From: Schizochytrium sp. TIO01
Taxonomy: Eukaryota > Sar > Bigyra > Thraustochytrida > Thraustochytriidae
Direction: 5' to 3'
Length of the DNA: 64,000 nt
Assembly (NCBI GenBank): GCA_004764695.1
Contig: SMSO01000025.1
Coordinates: 2,217,102-2,281,101 of the forward strand
Positions 10,696-20,120 of this stretch are shown piece after piece; within the stretch, counting starts at the first letter, position 1; every line of letters begins with the position of its first letter. The position numbers were made by a program, and so were the translations under genes. The notes under the pieces were generated by a model. The model was not told where the DNA came from. It worked only from the letters and a program-made list of their open reading frames with translations, and ran no database searches.

Positions 10696-12996
10696 CTAAG
10701 AAGATGAAGTAGATGAAGTATCACTTAAGGCGAAGACGAGCATAGCGCCGCAATCGCCACGCTGGCCAATGGTGACTCCGTCTCCAGAACCATCGCTTGA
10801 GGTGTATCCCGAGTAACAAGAGCAAATCCCTGTTGAACGATCGCATGTACCCTGTCCAGAGCATTCTATGAATTCTGTTGTTCCTTGAACTGTCTCGGAA
10901 ATTGTAATGGTGCCAGTTAGTTGCGTAACATCAAACTGCATTAATGGTAAGTCTCCGGGGACCAAATAGCTTAACGTTACAGTTGTACCAGAACCGGAAG
11001 AGCAAACTTGAGTAGTAGAGCCACCCGAGAAGGTCACTTCAACTTCATTGATTGAATACAAAGCTTCTAAATAAGCTGTAAAAGTGTCCTTATTTGTGTT
11101 GTACATGATGTCGGGTGTTGTGTCTTCACGGAAAGTTGCTTGAAAAGAACCTGCACTAGCAATACAAACAAACGTCTGCACTTCGTTTACCTGACCAGTA
11201 GTTTGGGGATTGTCTCCATATGGGCAAGTGAGAAGTGTACAGTCATAAGATGCAGCAAATGAGGAGTAGTCCCAGCCAAAGGGGCCGTGAAAATATGCCG
11301 AGTCGCAATAGCAACCTTGGATAGATGCGTAATCCCAAGTATCATCATCAGGAATTGCGCCATAAGTCACGCCGCGAAGTACTCCATTATCCTCTGAAAG
11401 TACTGCAAGCTGCTGCATATTATAGCATGTCCCATGCCCATTGCATGTATTTCCATTCTCGGCTCCTGGGCATGCAAGCAACTGGCAAGCACTGCCCGTA
11501 AACCCTGATTTACAGCTACATAGCCCAGTTTCACGATCACAAATGCCCATATTTGAGCACTCTGCGCTTGTATGCACCGTGTTAGACGTGGAGGGTTCTG
11601 CAAACCACCTTAACCCAGTTGGGCAGGTCAAAAGAGCACAGTTATGACCTGTGTAACCAGTGTTGCAAGTGCATTTAAATGTTGTCCCATCACATGTTCC
11701 ATGGTTTGAGCACGTAGTAACACTACCTGAACCATCGTCGCCGTACGGGCATCCAGTGGGAATAACAGAGTAATAACCACAATCATCACGTGTACCTGCT
11801 CCGCCTTCTCCATCTGAAGCTTCGAAAAGACCTCCCGTAGAGGCCACAGCTGTTTTTTGGCACCAACAGTCTCCGAATTGTTGGTTGCAGTATCCTCGAC
11901 CTGAGCATTCTGTTAATGCGGCGTCACCATCATATGATGTTCCTCCTTGGCTTCCTGTTGATCCTCCTGAAACAATGCTTAAGCTTGTGCTCCCTCCATC
12001 ACTAGTCAAGTAAGAAGTTCCAAGCAAGACTAAGTCTGGCAAATCACCTGGATCGTTACGAAACGTGATTTCTGCACTCACGCCATCATCATCACAAACT
12101 GTCGAGCCTCCATACAAAACAACGTCTACTCCTCTGATTGAGCTCAAACTTTCGAGTTTGGTCTCTAATTCGCTTGCGCTATCTGAGTGAAGAATTTTGA
12201 CACTTTTGGACCTAAAACTTAAAAAAAAGTATCCTGAGCATGTGGTTGGACATGTGCACTCTAGGATTTGGACTTCCTTTTGATATGAACTTGTCATATA
12301 GTCTGTGCCCTTTGTACAAGATCGTAATGAACAATCATAACCTGTGAAGCCTTCATCGCAGATGCACCCATAAATTTTATCTGCATCCCAGCGCGTATAT
12401 GTCGTCGAATAGAAAAGAGTAGCGTCGTCCTGAGTTTCTGCTGCCTCGCGGATTGACATGCACCTTCCACGGCCATTGCAAACCTTACCATTTATTTTAG
12501 GGCATGATAATCTCTCGCACGCCGGACCTTCAAAACCTGACATGCAATCACATGTCCCTCTTGTATAATCGCAGACCCCCATGTTACTGCATTCCACTTC
12601 AGTGTGTGCTACATCATCTGCTGTGGCAAAATTTGACCACGCTACTCCTTTTGGGCATTCTCGATACGAGCAATCTGGCCCTGCGGAGTTCTGATACCCT
12701 TTTGAGCAGCTGCAGTAAGCCCCTTCTATTGAAGAAAGTACACATTGGCCATGGCCTGAGCAGCCATTAGAGCAAGGTCCACCTGCTTGGACAAACAAGC
12801 GCTTTGGGTTCCCCAGTTCTGAGGCCATTAACGTCCCAAGAACAAGCACTGCTATGCGACGCAGGGAGGTACATCCTCTCGACTGCTTGCAACGCCTTCG
12901 TCTACGCGAGTTTATCGATATAGTTTCCAGCTCAGGCGTAGAACCCCTGTCTAAACAGGAATAAAATAGCTTCTCTGAAGTGTTAACGTCTTTCAT
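10696..12996 (-). CDS. EGF-module surface or secreted protein with internal duplication
   Basis: A 766-residue protein starting at the ATG at 12996 (the upstream frame opens with TTG). A basic stretch (NSRRRRRCKQ) is followed at about residues 47-60 by a short hydrophobic segment (RRIAVLVLGTLMASEL), a signal peptide or signal anchor. The rest is Cys-rich EGF-like modules of the tenascin type (CSGHGQC, CNGRGRC, CSNMGVCDYTRGTCDC), plus two beta-rich inserts at about 240-330 and 604-700 that share FR, LE.L.SI..V.V and PGDLP motifs. The order EGF, EGF, long EGF, insert, EGF occurs twice, so the gene carries a duplication of about 350 residues. No membrane span is seen near the C-terminus. I expect it at the cell surface or in the extracellular matrix; its ligand is unknown. 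Confidence 0.85.
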   Translation of the reverse strand: MKDVNTSEKLFYSCLDRGSTPELETISINSRRRRRCKQSRGCTSLRRIAVLVLGTLMASELGNPKRLFVQAGGPCSNGCSGHGQCVLSSIEGAYCSCSKGYQNSAGPDCSYRECPKGVAWSNFATADDVAHTEVECSNMGVCDYTRGTCDCMSGFEGPACERLSCPKINGKVCNGRGRCMSIREAAETQDDATLFYSTTYTRWDADKIYGCICDEGFTGYDCSLRSCTKGTDYMTSSYQKEVQILECTCPTTCSGYFFLSFRSKSVKILHSDSASELETKLESLSSIRGVDVVLYGGSTVCDDDGVSAEITFRNDPGDLPDLVLLGTSYLTSDGGSTSLSIVSGGSTGSQGGTSYDGDAALTECSGRGYCNQQFGDCWCQKTAVASTGGLFEASDGEGGAGTRDDCGYYSVIPTGCPYGDDGSGSVTTCSNHGTCDGTTFKCTCNTGYTGHNCALLTCPTGLRWFAEPSTSNTVHTSAECSNMGICDRETGLCSCKSGFTGSACQLLACPGAENGNTCNGHGTCYNMQQLAVLSEDNGVLRGVTYGAIPDDDTWDYASIQGCYCDSAYFHGPFGWDYSSFAASYDCTLLTCPYGDNPQTTGQVNEVQTFVCIASAGSFQATFREDTTPDIMYNTNKDTFTAYLEALYSINEVEVTFSGGSTTQVCSSGSGTTVTLSYLVPGDLPLMQFDVTQLTGTITISETVQGTTEFIECSGQGTCDRSTGICSCYSGYTSSDGSGDGVTIGQRGDCGAMLVFALSDTSSTSSS

Positions 12997-13732
12997 CTCG
13001 GCAGCAAACAAAGTTTCCGAACTGGCACCGGTTCAGGTCACCAATCGCCCTCAGGCCTTAGGCGAGCTTGGTGTACGTGGCCTTCCTCTGGCAAGCTTTG
13101 TTGGGTCAATTATCTACTCAAATACGAATGACAGCATGGGCTCCTTTAAGTTGTACGCTAGTTGGTCTTCATGTTCACAAAGAGGCCTAAAGAGGCTTAA
13201 CGGGTCTCGCAAAGTGGTCTATCATAAACTCCCACTTTTCTTTTTTGTCTCATTTTCTCCATCTTCGATTCTTGTTACTTAAGGAAAGGAAAAAAGATAA
13301 GAAATAGTCTTTACAAGAGCATTAAAAGATGGTTGTGTATTTCGGCAAAATATACCCGATCAATATTTTGGCGTAATTTCAAACGAGTGGCTTGTGACAA
13401 GGTCAAAGAATGCACATTTTTCTGATGGCATTATGTGATATTTTATGAAAAAGGTGAAGGAGAGGAGCTCTTTCTGCACAAGACATACATCTCATCTTAG
13501 AAGCTATACAAACTTTCTAATTCCGGAATGAGAGAAGTTTGGTGTCGCCTGGGTTTTGCCATGATACGACGTTGAAAAGGACTAACTAAAACAAAAAACA
13601 CAGTTTATTTATGATAAGAATCTCGATCGATGTAGACGTAATTGTCAACGATCTAATTGGGACTGGGCTGAGAACTCACATACAACAAGGATTAAACGCG
13701 GGTACAATACGATATTACGTCATCACAACAGC
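12997..13732. other. Spacer, no gene seen
   Basis: Between tandem minus-strand genes. It presumably holds the promoter of the EGF gene and the 3' UTR of the coiled-coil gene. I see no RNA gene or repeat. Confidence 0.55.
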
Positions 13733-16700
13733 TTAATAGTATCCTTCAAGCTCTTCAAGTTGTTTTGGGCTCATGTACTTCTTTGCCTCAGTGAGCTCGC
13801 GGTCAAGCCACCAAAAGCGACCCTGACCTGTTGCACTTGCAAGTTCCTCCTTAATTTTGTCCAGAAACGCAGCTGCCTTGGCAAAGACCTGAACAGATTT
13901 GGCCACAGCTGCTTCTGCTTCGGCCCGAGGTTTTTCTGCATGTTCAGCAGCTTCCTCGGCATCCGCTTGGGCTTTCTCAGCATCTTCACGAGCATGCTGG
14001 ACTTCTTCACGAGCCTCTTGGGCAGCCGCGGCCAGGTCTGTAGCAGTTTGTCTAGCTTTCTCGGCAGCTTCACGTTGATTAGAAGCCTCCGTGAGAGCTT
14101 CCTCAGCTTCAGCTCTTGCTGACTCCTGTACAGAAAGTTGGTCCTGAGCAAGTGCACGCGCCTCTTGTGCAGCCTCACGTTGTTCACGAGCATGCTCTAG
14201 GGCTTCTGTAGATGCCACTAACGCATCTTCGGCTTGTTGTCTGGGCTCAATAGCATCATTTCGTACTTGCTCTGCGTGGGTGGCCGCCTCCTCAGCTCGT
14301 TGTTGTTGTTCCATGGCTTTGACACGATGTTCTTCTGCCTCATTCGCACGAGCAGTGGCCGCATCTCGCTGCTCTTGGGCGACGCGAGCTTGGTCCTGGG
14401 CCGTTGCGCGTTTTGCCTCAGCTTCTGCTCGCTTGTCTTCTGCTTTCTTACGTTCCTCCTCCGCAATTTGACGAGCTGCCACTGCTTCCTGGCGTTCATC
14501 GGTGGCTTCTCCCTTAGCAACATCTGCGTCAATCATGGCCTGATGGGCCGCATCTGTTGCAGCCACAGCCCTTTCCCGAGTTGCTTCTGCCTCAGTTCGC
14601 ATCGCCTCTGCAGCTTCGCGCGTTGCAGCTGCAGCAATTCGAGAATTCTCAGCAGTTTGGCGAGACGCTTCTGCTAAGCTCGCTGCTTTATCCGAAGCCT
14701 CTCTGGATGCCGTAGCGGCTTTTTTGCTCTGCTGCGATAGTGTTCGTGACTCCACAGCTAGCTTGCGCTCTATTGCTGCCTTCTTGCGAGCCTCAACTGC
14801 TGCAGCTCGTTGTTGCACGGCTTGTTCATGAGCTTCTTCGCTGCGAGTTACAGCGTCATTAGCGGCCTTACGCTGCTCTTCAGCGGCTTGTCGCTTCTCA
14901 TCTGCAGCGGTGGCTGCGTCAGAAGCTTTCTCGCGCTCAGCCTCTGCGATTTGACGTGCCTTCTCAAAAGGGGCACGTGCCTTTTGGGCTTGAAGGCGTG
15001 CCAAGCGAGCTTCTTCTGTAAGTGGTGCTTGTTTACGGAGAAGTGCTTCATTTGTAAGTTTTGCCTGTTGAAGAGGGAGCGGATCTTCTTGTGCCTCGAG
15101 CTGTGCCAGCATATTAAGAGCCCTATTGCGCGCAACAATGCCTGTCGATGGGTTCTCGGCAGTCTCGCGAAGAATTTCTTTGCGTTCAATCATCTCTTTC
15201 TTGGTGTTCTCCACTGCCTCAATGGCTGCTTTAATCTGCTCTTCAAGATCTTCCATAGCTTGTTCTGCAGCCACGGCTTTCCCTTCTGCCTCTGCAAATA
15301 CGGATTCCTTAGCAGCTGCAGCATCCTCTTTTGCCACCGCACCAGCCTCGACCTTGCGAGCTGCCGCAAGAGCATCATTTGCAGCCTTCTCGAGCTTTAC
15401 AGCAGCGACCTCCTGACGCTTGGTCTCCTTTTTGGCCTCTGCCGCGTCTGCTTCTGCCTGATACGCTGCTGCCTCCTGATCTACAGCGCGAGCTTCTTCT
15501 TCAAGTGCTCTCTGTTCTGCAGCAAGTGCCTGTTCTTCGTTCTGACGAGCTGTTTCTTCACGTTCTGCAGCCTTCTCTGCAACAGCAGTAGCCTTTTCTT
15601 CGACCTCACGAGCTGCGTTTTCGCGCTTCAAGGCCTCAGCCTCTGCAGCTTTAGCTTTCTTCTCGACGCTGCGAGCTTTGACTTCAGCATCAATTGCGTC
15701 CTTTTCCGCAGCTTTAGATTCCTTTTCTTTCTGAACAGTGTTCAAACGAGCTTCTTCAGCACGTGCCTCGGCATCTTCGGCCTCGCTTTCATTTTTCTTG
15801 GCGTGGTCTTCAGCGACGACTGCTTCAGCTTCGCCTAATTTTGCAATCTTTTCTGCATCAACGGCCTCGCGTTCTCGGTCAAGAGCCTTTGCTTCTTCAT
15901 CCTCTGCCTCGCGCTGTGCATCTTTGGCAACAGACTCTGCTTCTGTCGCCATGTTGGCAGCAGCTGTCGCCTGTTGAGCAGCATCTTGGCTTGCTTCCAT
16001 TGCAGCAACAGCCTGGGCCTCGTAATCCTTCGCAGAGGCTTCTGCTGCTTCTGCATCAGCCTTAGCACTCTCGCTATCCTGTTCAGCTTGAATAGCTTCT
16101 TCTTCACGAGCTACTGCTTTTGCTTCGAGGTCTTTAGCAGATACTTCCTCCTCTTTAGCATGAGCCTCTGCATCACGTGCTTCTTGTTCTCTTGCGAGGG
16201 CCTCTTGCTCCTCGCTCTCAGCCTGATTTTTGCCGTCTTCGGCCTCTTCTTCGGCCTTTTCTGCAGCAGCTTCTGCCTCTTTGATTTGTTCTACTGCTTC
16301 CGCGGCTCGGTCTGCAGCTTCTTTGGCAGCGTCTTCTTCCTGTTTGAGAGTTTCGGCTTTAGCACTGCAATCGTCGAGGGCCTCTTTTGCCTTGTTGACG
16401 TTGCTCTGAGCCTGCTCAAGTAGCTTGGAGTCTGAGTCATCTCCCTGAGGAGCATTTGCAAGCTCAAGCCAATCCACCTCGAATGCATGAATGAGCAATT
16501 CGACGAGAGACACGTGTTTGTTGAAGTCTAAATCGACCTGCTTCATGACCTTGCGCATTTCGCGAACAGTCATAGTTTTACCTACACGCTCAAAGAAGAT
16601 GTGTGCTTGCTGCTCATCAAGCTCGTGGCCCTGATCCTTCAAGGGGTCGATTTCAATACAGACGTGGTAGTACTGCCACACAGTCTCGCATTTGCTTTCA

Positions 16701-16891
16701 TCCTCAGAGAACATCAAGCCCTTATTCCAGAATGCATTTAAGAAGCTAATCGCCTGATCTTTGTATTGTTTTGCGCCTAGCTCAGAGAGTCTTGGTAAAG
16801 CCTCGACCTCTTCTGGGGTACGGCGTCCAGATCGTGTGCTTTTACGCAGACTTCCGCGCAGACTTCCGCGCAGACTTAAGCGCTTCAACAT
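13733..16891 (-). CDS. EF-hand-like head with ~900-residue Ala/Glu coiled coil
   Basis: 1052 residues from the ATG at 16891 (the upstream frame starts with TTG). The N-terminus is basic and contains a repeated hexamer (LRGSLRGSLRKS). Residues about 25-135 form a helical head including DEQQAHIFFERVGKTMTV and MKQVDLDFNKHVSLVELL. This resembles the calcium-binding region of Dictyostelium-type calcium-regulated actin-bundling proteins; the match is from memory and needs a search. From about 145 to 1010 the chain is almost only Ala, Glu, Lys, Arg, Gln and Asp in short repeats such as AEEAR and AVAAREEA, predicting a rod roughly 125 nm long if fully helical. The tail (WWLDRELTEAKKYMSPKQLEELEGYY) is folded-looking. 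Probably a cytoskeletal or membrane-scaffold protein. Long open frames on the opposite strand are shadows of the repeats. Confidence 0.82.
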   Translation of the reverse strand: MLKRLSLRGSLRGSLRKSTRSGRRTPEEVEALPRLSELGAKQYKDQAISFLNAFWNKGLMFSEDESKCETVWQYYHVCIEIDPLKDQGHELDEQQAHIFFERVGKTMTVREMRKVMKQVDLDFNKHVSLVELLIHAFEVDWLELANAPQGDDSDSKLLEQAQSNVNKAKEALDDCSAKAETLKQEEDAAKEAADRAAEAVEQIKEAEAAAEKAEEEAEDGKNQAESEEQEALAREQEARDAEAHAKEEEVSAKDLEAKAVAREEEAIQAEQDSESAKADAEAAEASAKDYEAQAVAAMEASQDAAQQATAAANMATEAESVAKDAQREAEDEEAKALDREREAVDAEKIAKLGEAEAVVAEDHAKKNESEAEDAEARAEEARLNTVQKEKESKAAEKDAIDAEVKARSVEKKAKAAEAEALKRENAAREVEEKATAVAEKAAEREETARQNEEQALAAEQRALEEEARAVDQEAAAYQAEADAAEAKKETKRQEVAAVKLEKAANDALAAARKVEAGAVAKEDAAAAKESVFAEAEGKAVAAEQAMEDLEEQIKAAIEAVENTKKEMIERKEILRETAENPSTGIVARNRALNMLAQLEAQEDPLPLQQAKLTNEALLRKQAPLTEEARLARLQAQKARAPFEKARQIAEAEREKASDAATAADEKRQAAEEQRKAANDAVTRSEEAHEQAVQQRAAAVEARKKAAIERKLAVESRTLSQQSKKAATASREASDKAASLAEASRQTAENSRIAAAATREAAEAMRTEAEATRERAVAATDAAHQAMIDADVAKGEATDERQEAVAARQIAEEERKKAEDKRAEAEAKRATAQDQARVAQEQRDAATARANEAEEHRVKAMEQQQRAEEAATHAEQVRNDAIEPRQQAEDALVASTEALEHAREQREAAQEARALAQDQLSVQESARAEAEEALTEASNQREAAEKARQTATDLAAAAQEAREEVQHAREDAEKAQADAEEAAEHAEKPRAEAEAAVAKSVQVFAKAAAFLDKIKEELASATGQGRFWWLDRELTEAKKYMSPKQLEELEGYY

Positions 16892-17224
16892 GGTGGCGTC
16901 TCGCTCAAGGGACCGCAAGGTCCCAACTTCTCAGACAATCACTCCCTAGCCACAAACGATCAGAGATGCCCCCTGCGCAACGTACGGCACGAGCAGCTGC
17001 GCCTGAAAACAAGAATCCCCGCAAGCAGTGAGCCCTTCTCTTTGCTAAAGTTATCTGAAGGATGAATGCGAGTTTGGAGGCCTTGGCGATGATGCTCTTT
17101 GAACAAGACTACCTTGCACGTGCTTACTTTTTTAGAAGTTAGTATTTATTAGTGCCTACTTATTACCTAGTATTTATAAATGCACACACGTATCGCCAAA
17201 CATTTTTTTTCACGTCTGACTTTC

Positions 17225-17416
17225 TTAGCTATCCAAGTGATGTTTTGCAACTTGAACACCCTGAAATTCAGGCCAGGTCTGCTCGAATTGTTTGCGTCTC
17301 GCACGCGAAAGCCTTGTGCTTAGGCCGCGGCCATTCGATTCAGCCTGGCGAGCCCGACGCAACGCAGCCTGGATTGGATCAAGTTGAGCACCACGGAAAG
17401 TTACATCTTTAGCCAT
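17225..17416 (-). CDS. Small hypothetical basic protein, 63 residues
   Basis: An ATG frame beginning MAKDVTFRGAQLDPIQ and ending AKHHLDS, with a helical, Arg-rich centre. Codon choice looks like that of neighbouring genes, and it sits 334 bases upstream of the coiled-coil gene on the same strand. I recognise no family. It could be a small ribosomal or RNA-binding protein, or chance. Confidence 0.35.
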   Translation of the reverse strand: MAKDVTFRGAQLDPIQAALRRARQAESNGRGLSTRLSRARRKQFEQTWPEFQGVQVAKHHLDS

Positions 17417-17671
17417 CACACTTGCGTGTACACACCTTCACTCTGCTTATTAATTTCCTATTAATTTCTTCTCTACCTAAATACCCTCTCTACTACCTTG
17501 ACAAGAAAATAATAATAAATGTCTGTCAATCAATTTTGTTTTTTTGGGGGGTTCAACGATTTAGCTTTCCACCGGGTGTACAACACGACCTCGCTTGGTC
17601 TATTCGCTGACAATGATCAGTAGGAATTCTTTCTTTTACCTTGACAAAAGCATCTTTTCGTTTAAAACGAC

Positions 17672-17968
17672 TTGAATCCCAGAAGAGGAATTGAGAGAGC
17701 TGGGTGCCGCTGTGGGTCCGGTGGCCGCAAAGGTGGAGGTCTCGAGAGCTGGAGCTACTCTGTACAAGCTTCAGAGGGTAGCGACGAGCTCGATGTCGCT
17801 GGTGGCAGCCTCTCATCCTGCTACAGAGCCGCCTTTGAGTAGAAGAGCATTTGCATCGCATCATCACTGTTTTCAAGGTTATAAATGAAGTGGCAGAAGA
17901 CGGAGGGAAAATGGTCGCAGTGAGTGCCAGAGTGAAAAGGTCCGCGCGTGCACAACTTGAACGATAAG
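17672..17968 (+). pseudogene. Coding-like segments in two frames, possible gene remnant or exon
   Basis: The plus strand holds a frame at about 17672-17839 with CRCG, a Gly-rich turn, then SWSYSVQASEGSDELDV and a final SSCYRAAFE before TAG. One base out of frame, it continues as VEEHLHRIITVFKVINEVAE to a TAA at 17966. The CxCG...Y.V...L.V..C pattern recalls the DPH-type (CSL) zinc finger of DPH3/DPH4, but the second CxxC is not intact. There is no ATG for the first part. Options are a frameshifted remnant, the 3' exon of an unseen gene, or chance. Confidence 0.22.
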
Positions 17969-20120
17969 TGTTAGAAATTCTGGAAATAGGAATAGATTAT
18001 TAAAATCTTTCTTACGAGGCACATGAAATGGTGCCGAGGGTTAGATAGGATCAGGTCAAGCTCATACCTTTGTTTCTATGCGAAGACGTTTTTTGTAGAA
18101 ACTGCAGAAACTCCTGTTGTGCCGTGGATATCTAGTTTGTGGGCACAGGAACAGGCATAGATCGCAAAGTCAAGTTTGCACAGTCGCCCTTTAGATATCG
18201 AGAAAAGTATTGTGCATAAATGTTTGTGCAGTGCCCCTGTTTACCTACGTACTTTAATTTTTTGTTGTAGATAATAGTATGTTTGCCTGTGAGTATAGAG
18301 AATGCGAGTAATTAAGCTTTCACACTTGCATTGAGAATACAAAACAAAAACAAGTTTTCAACTTGATGTAGGAAAGTAGCATTTCGTTATAGCAGCAAGC
18401 TCCTTCAAACTCAAAACACCTCACAATAAACCTGATAAAAGGGAAATATTTGGCTAAAAAGTTGGATAAGTCTTGTGCAGTTTGTCCCAAAGCTCTTACT
18501 TATAAGGTGTGCGAAAAGACATTTCAGTGTGCACACCTATTATTAGGAGGCGGCTCAATTGCAACGTGTACAATATGAAAGATTTGCGAATATTTCTCGT
18601 TCTTTCCAGTCGAAAGCTATTCCTGTTGATCCATTTACTTAAGATCAAAGTATACCTACTTGTAAGTAGTCACCATAGCGTAGTCCTATGATGGTATCTG
18701 TGAACTACTCTTTTGAAATTCACAAGGTATTCTATATCTTTAAGAAAGCAGCAAATAAACAAAACACCATAGGAGTTTGCATGTTTCAGAAACAATTTGA
18801 AGGCTTGATCAGATAAGGTGTATCACGCAGTAGATTCGTTTCAATGATCGACGCTGTAAAGGTATGCCAGATTGATGGATTAGTGTTGAGTATTGTAAAG
18901 CACAGGTTTTGAGCAAGACAGGTACTACCCACATACTTACCAACCTCACCCCCATGTTGTTTAGCAGTATTGGATATATATTATTATTATATAGTTCTCG
19001 TTGTTTGTTATGATGCTGTCTCTTTGTGATATATTCTAAGTAAAAGCTGAAAGAACTGACCTCCAGCTAGGGTTTTATCTCTTCTTTGGTACCTTGGAAT
19101 GGAATTGACAATTTAGATTAAGCAAGATTTTCATCATTTTGCGCGGAGGAAAATACTACTGCACGGGGTTTTCTGGATCTTTCGTGCAGTTTTGATAGTA
19201 GAGTTGTTAAATACAGCGGAAACAAACAATTTACTGTGTTATATTCAGATCAAAACCCAAAAGTAAATATGGCAAATCACTAGATGCAACAAAAACCCTT
19301 CTCACCTCTAGCTATGCAATAAATATGTTTAATATGTTTATATTATAAACCCTTTCAAATTCTTGACACAGGTAACTTTAATATCCTCTGTCAACTAGAC
19401 AGTTTTTCTCAGTAAAATGTACCAACTGAGATTCCAAAGTGCGCTTTTAGAATTTTCCATTCCTAAATCTATTTTAATTCCACAATAATGTATGAAGATC
19501 AAGCAGTGTTCCATTTACAAATATAGTTGATGTGAACGCACACTATACAAGTATTCACTGAGAATCTTGAATTCAAAGCCAAAGATGATTGTGCATTCCT
19601 TACAGATTTCAAGCCAAGTCAATTTCACAGTCCATATCTTAGAAGAGGTAGTACTAAGTATTACTTGTTAGTAATAAGGTTAAGAATGAAAAAGAGTTTT
19701 CCAGACCGCGGCGAGGGAGCTGCTAGTACGTCTAGTGAAGAGCAGTTCCAGGATAACTCGCCAGAGCAGCATCGTGCTTACCTCAAAGGAGTACGTTGTG
19801 CATCCTATCTCTGTATCGCACCCGGGCCTAGTTTTCAGCAAATCATCTCGGGGAGGTCTTTGGCGACCCTGCGTTAAAAGTTTGTCCCCCTTTGTTGCCT
19901 CAATATCGAACAATCGTGATTTCTTTGTCTCTCTTATTGTAACTAAGTTTGGTTAAGTCTTGATTTTGTTCCCTTCGAACAGGTCGTTCTTTCAAGATAA
20001 TCTTCGAGGCAGCAAATTGCTCGGAGGCGCTGTGCAGAACCGAGGCCACTTGGTAGGCCTCGAGCGAACCATTATTTCTGCAAAGCTGAAGTTGGGAGTG
20101 TATGCTTATATTTGCGAAGA
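17969..20120. other. Gene-poor AT-rich stretch of about 2.1 kb
   Basis: Only short frames, none longer than 80 codons and none with protein-like composition. I find no tRNA, snRNA or transposon feature. The right end must contain the promoter and 5' leader of the Kelch-BTB gene. Confidence 0.55.

Noticed and set aside
14810-15838. 342-codon open frame on the plus strand
   Set aside because: It lies antisense to the Ala/Glu coiled-coil gene; the repeated GCT/GAA codons remove stops from the other strand. The product is Cys/Phe/Leu-rich and not protein-like.
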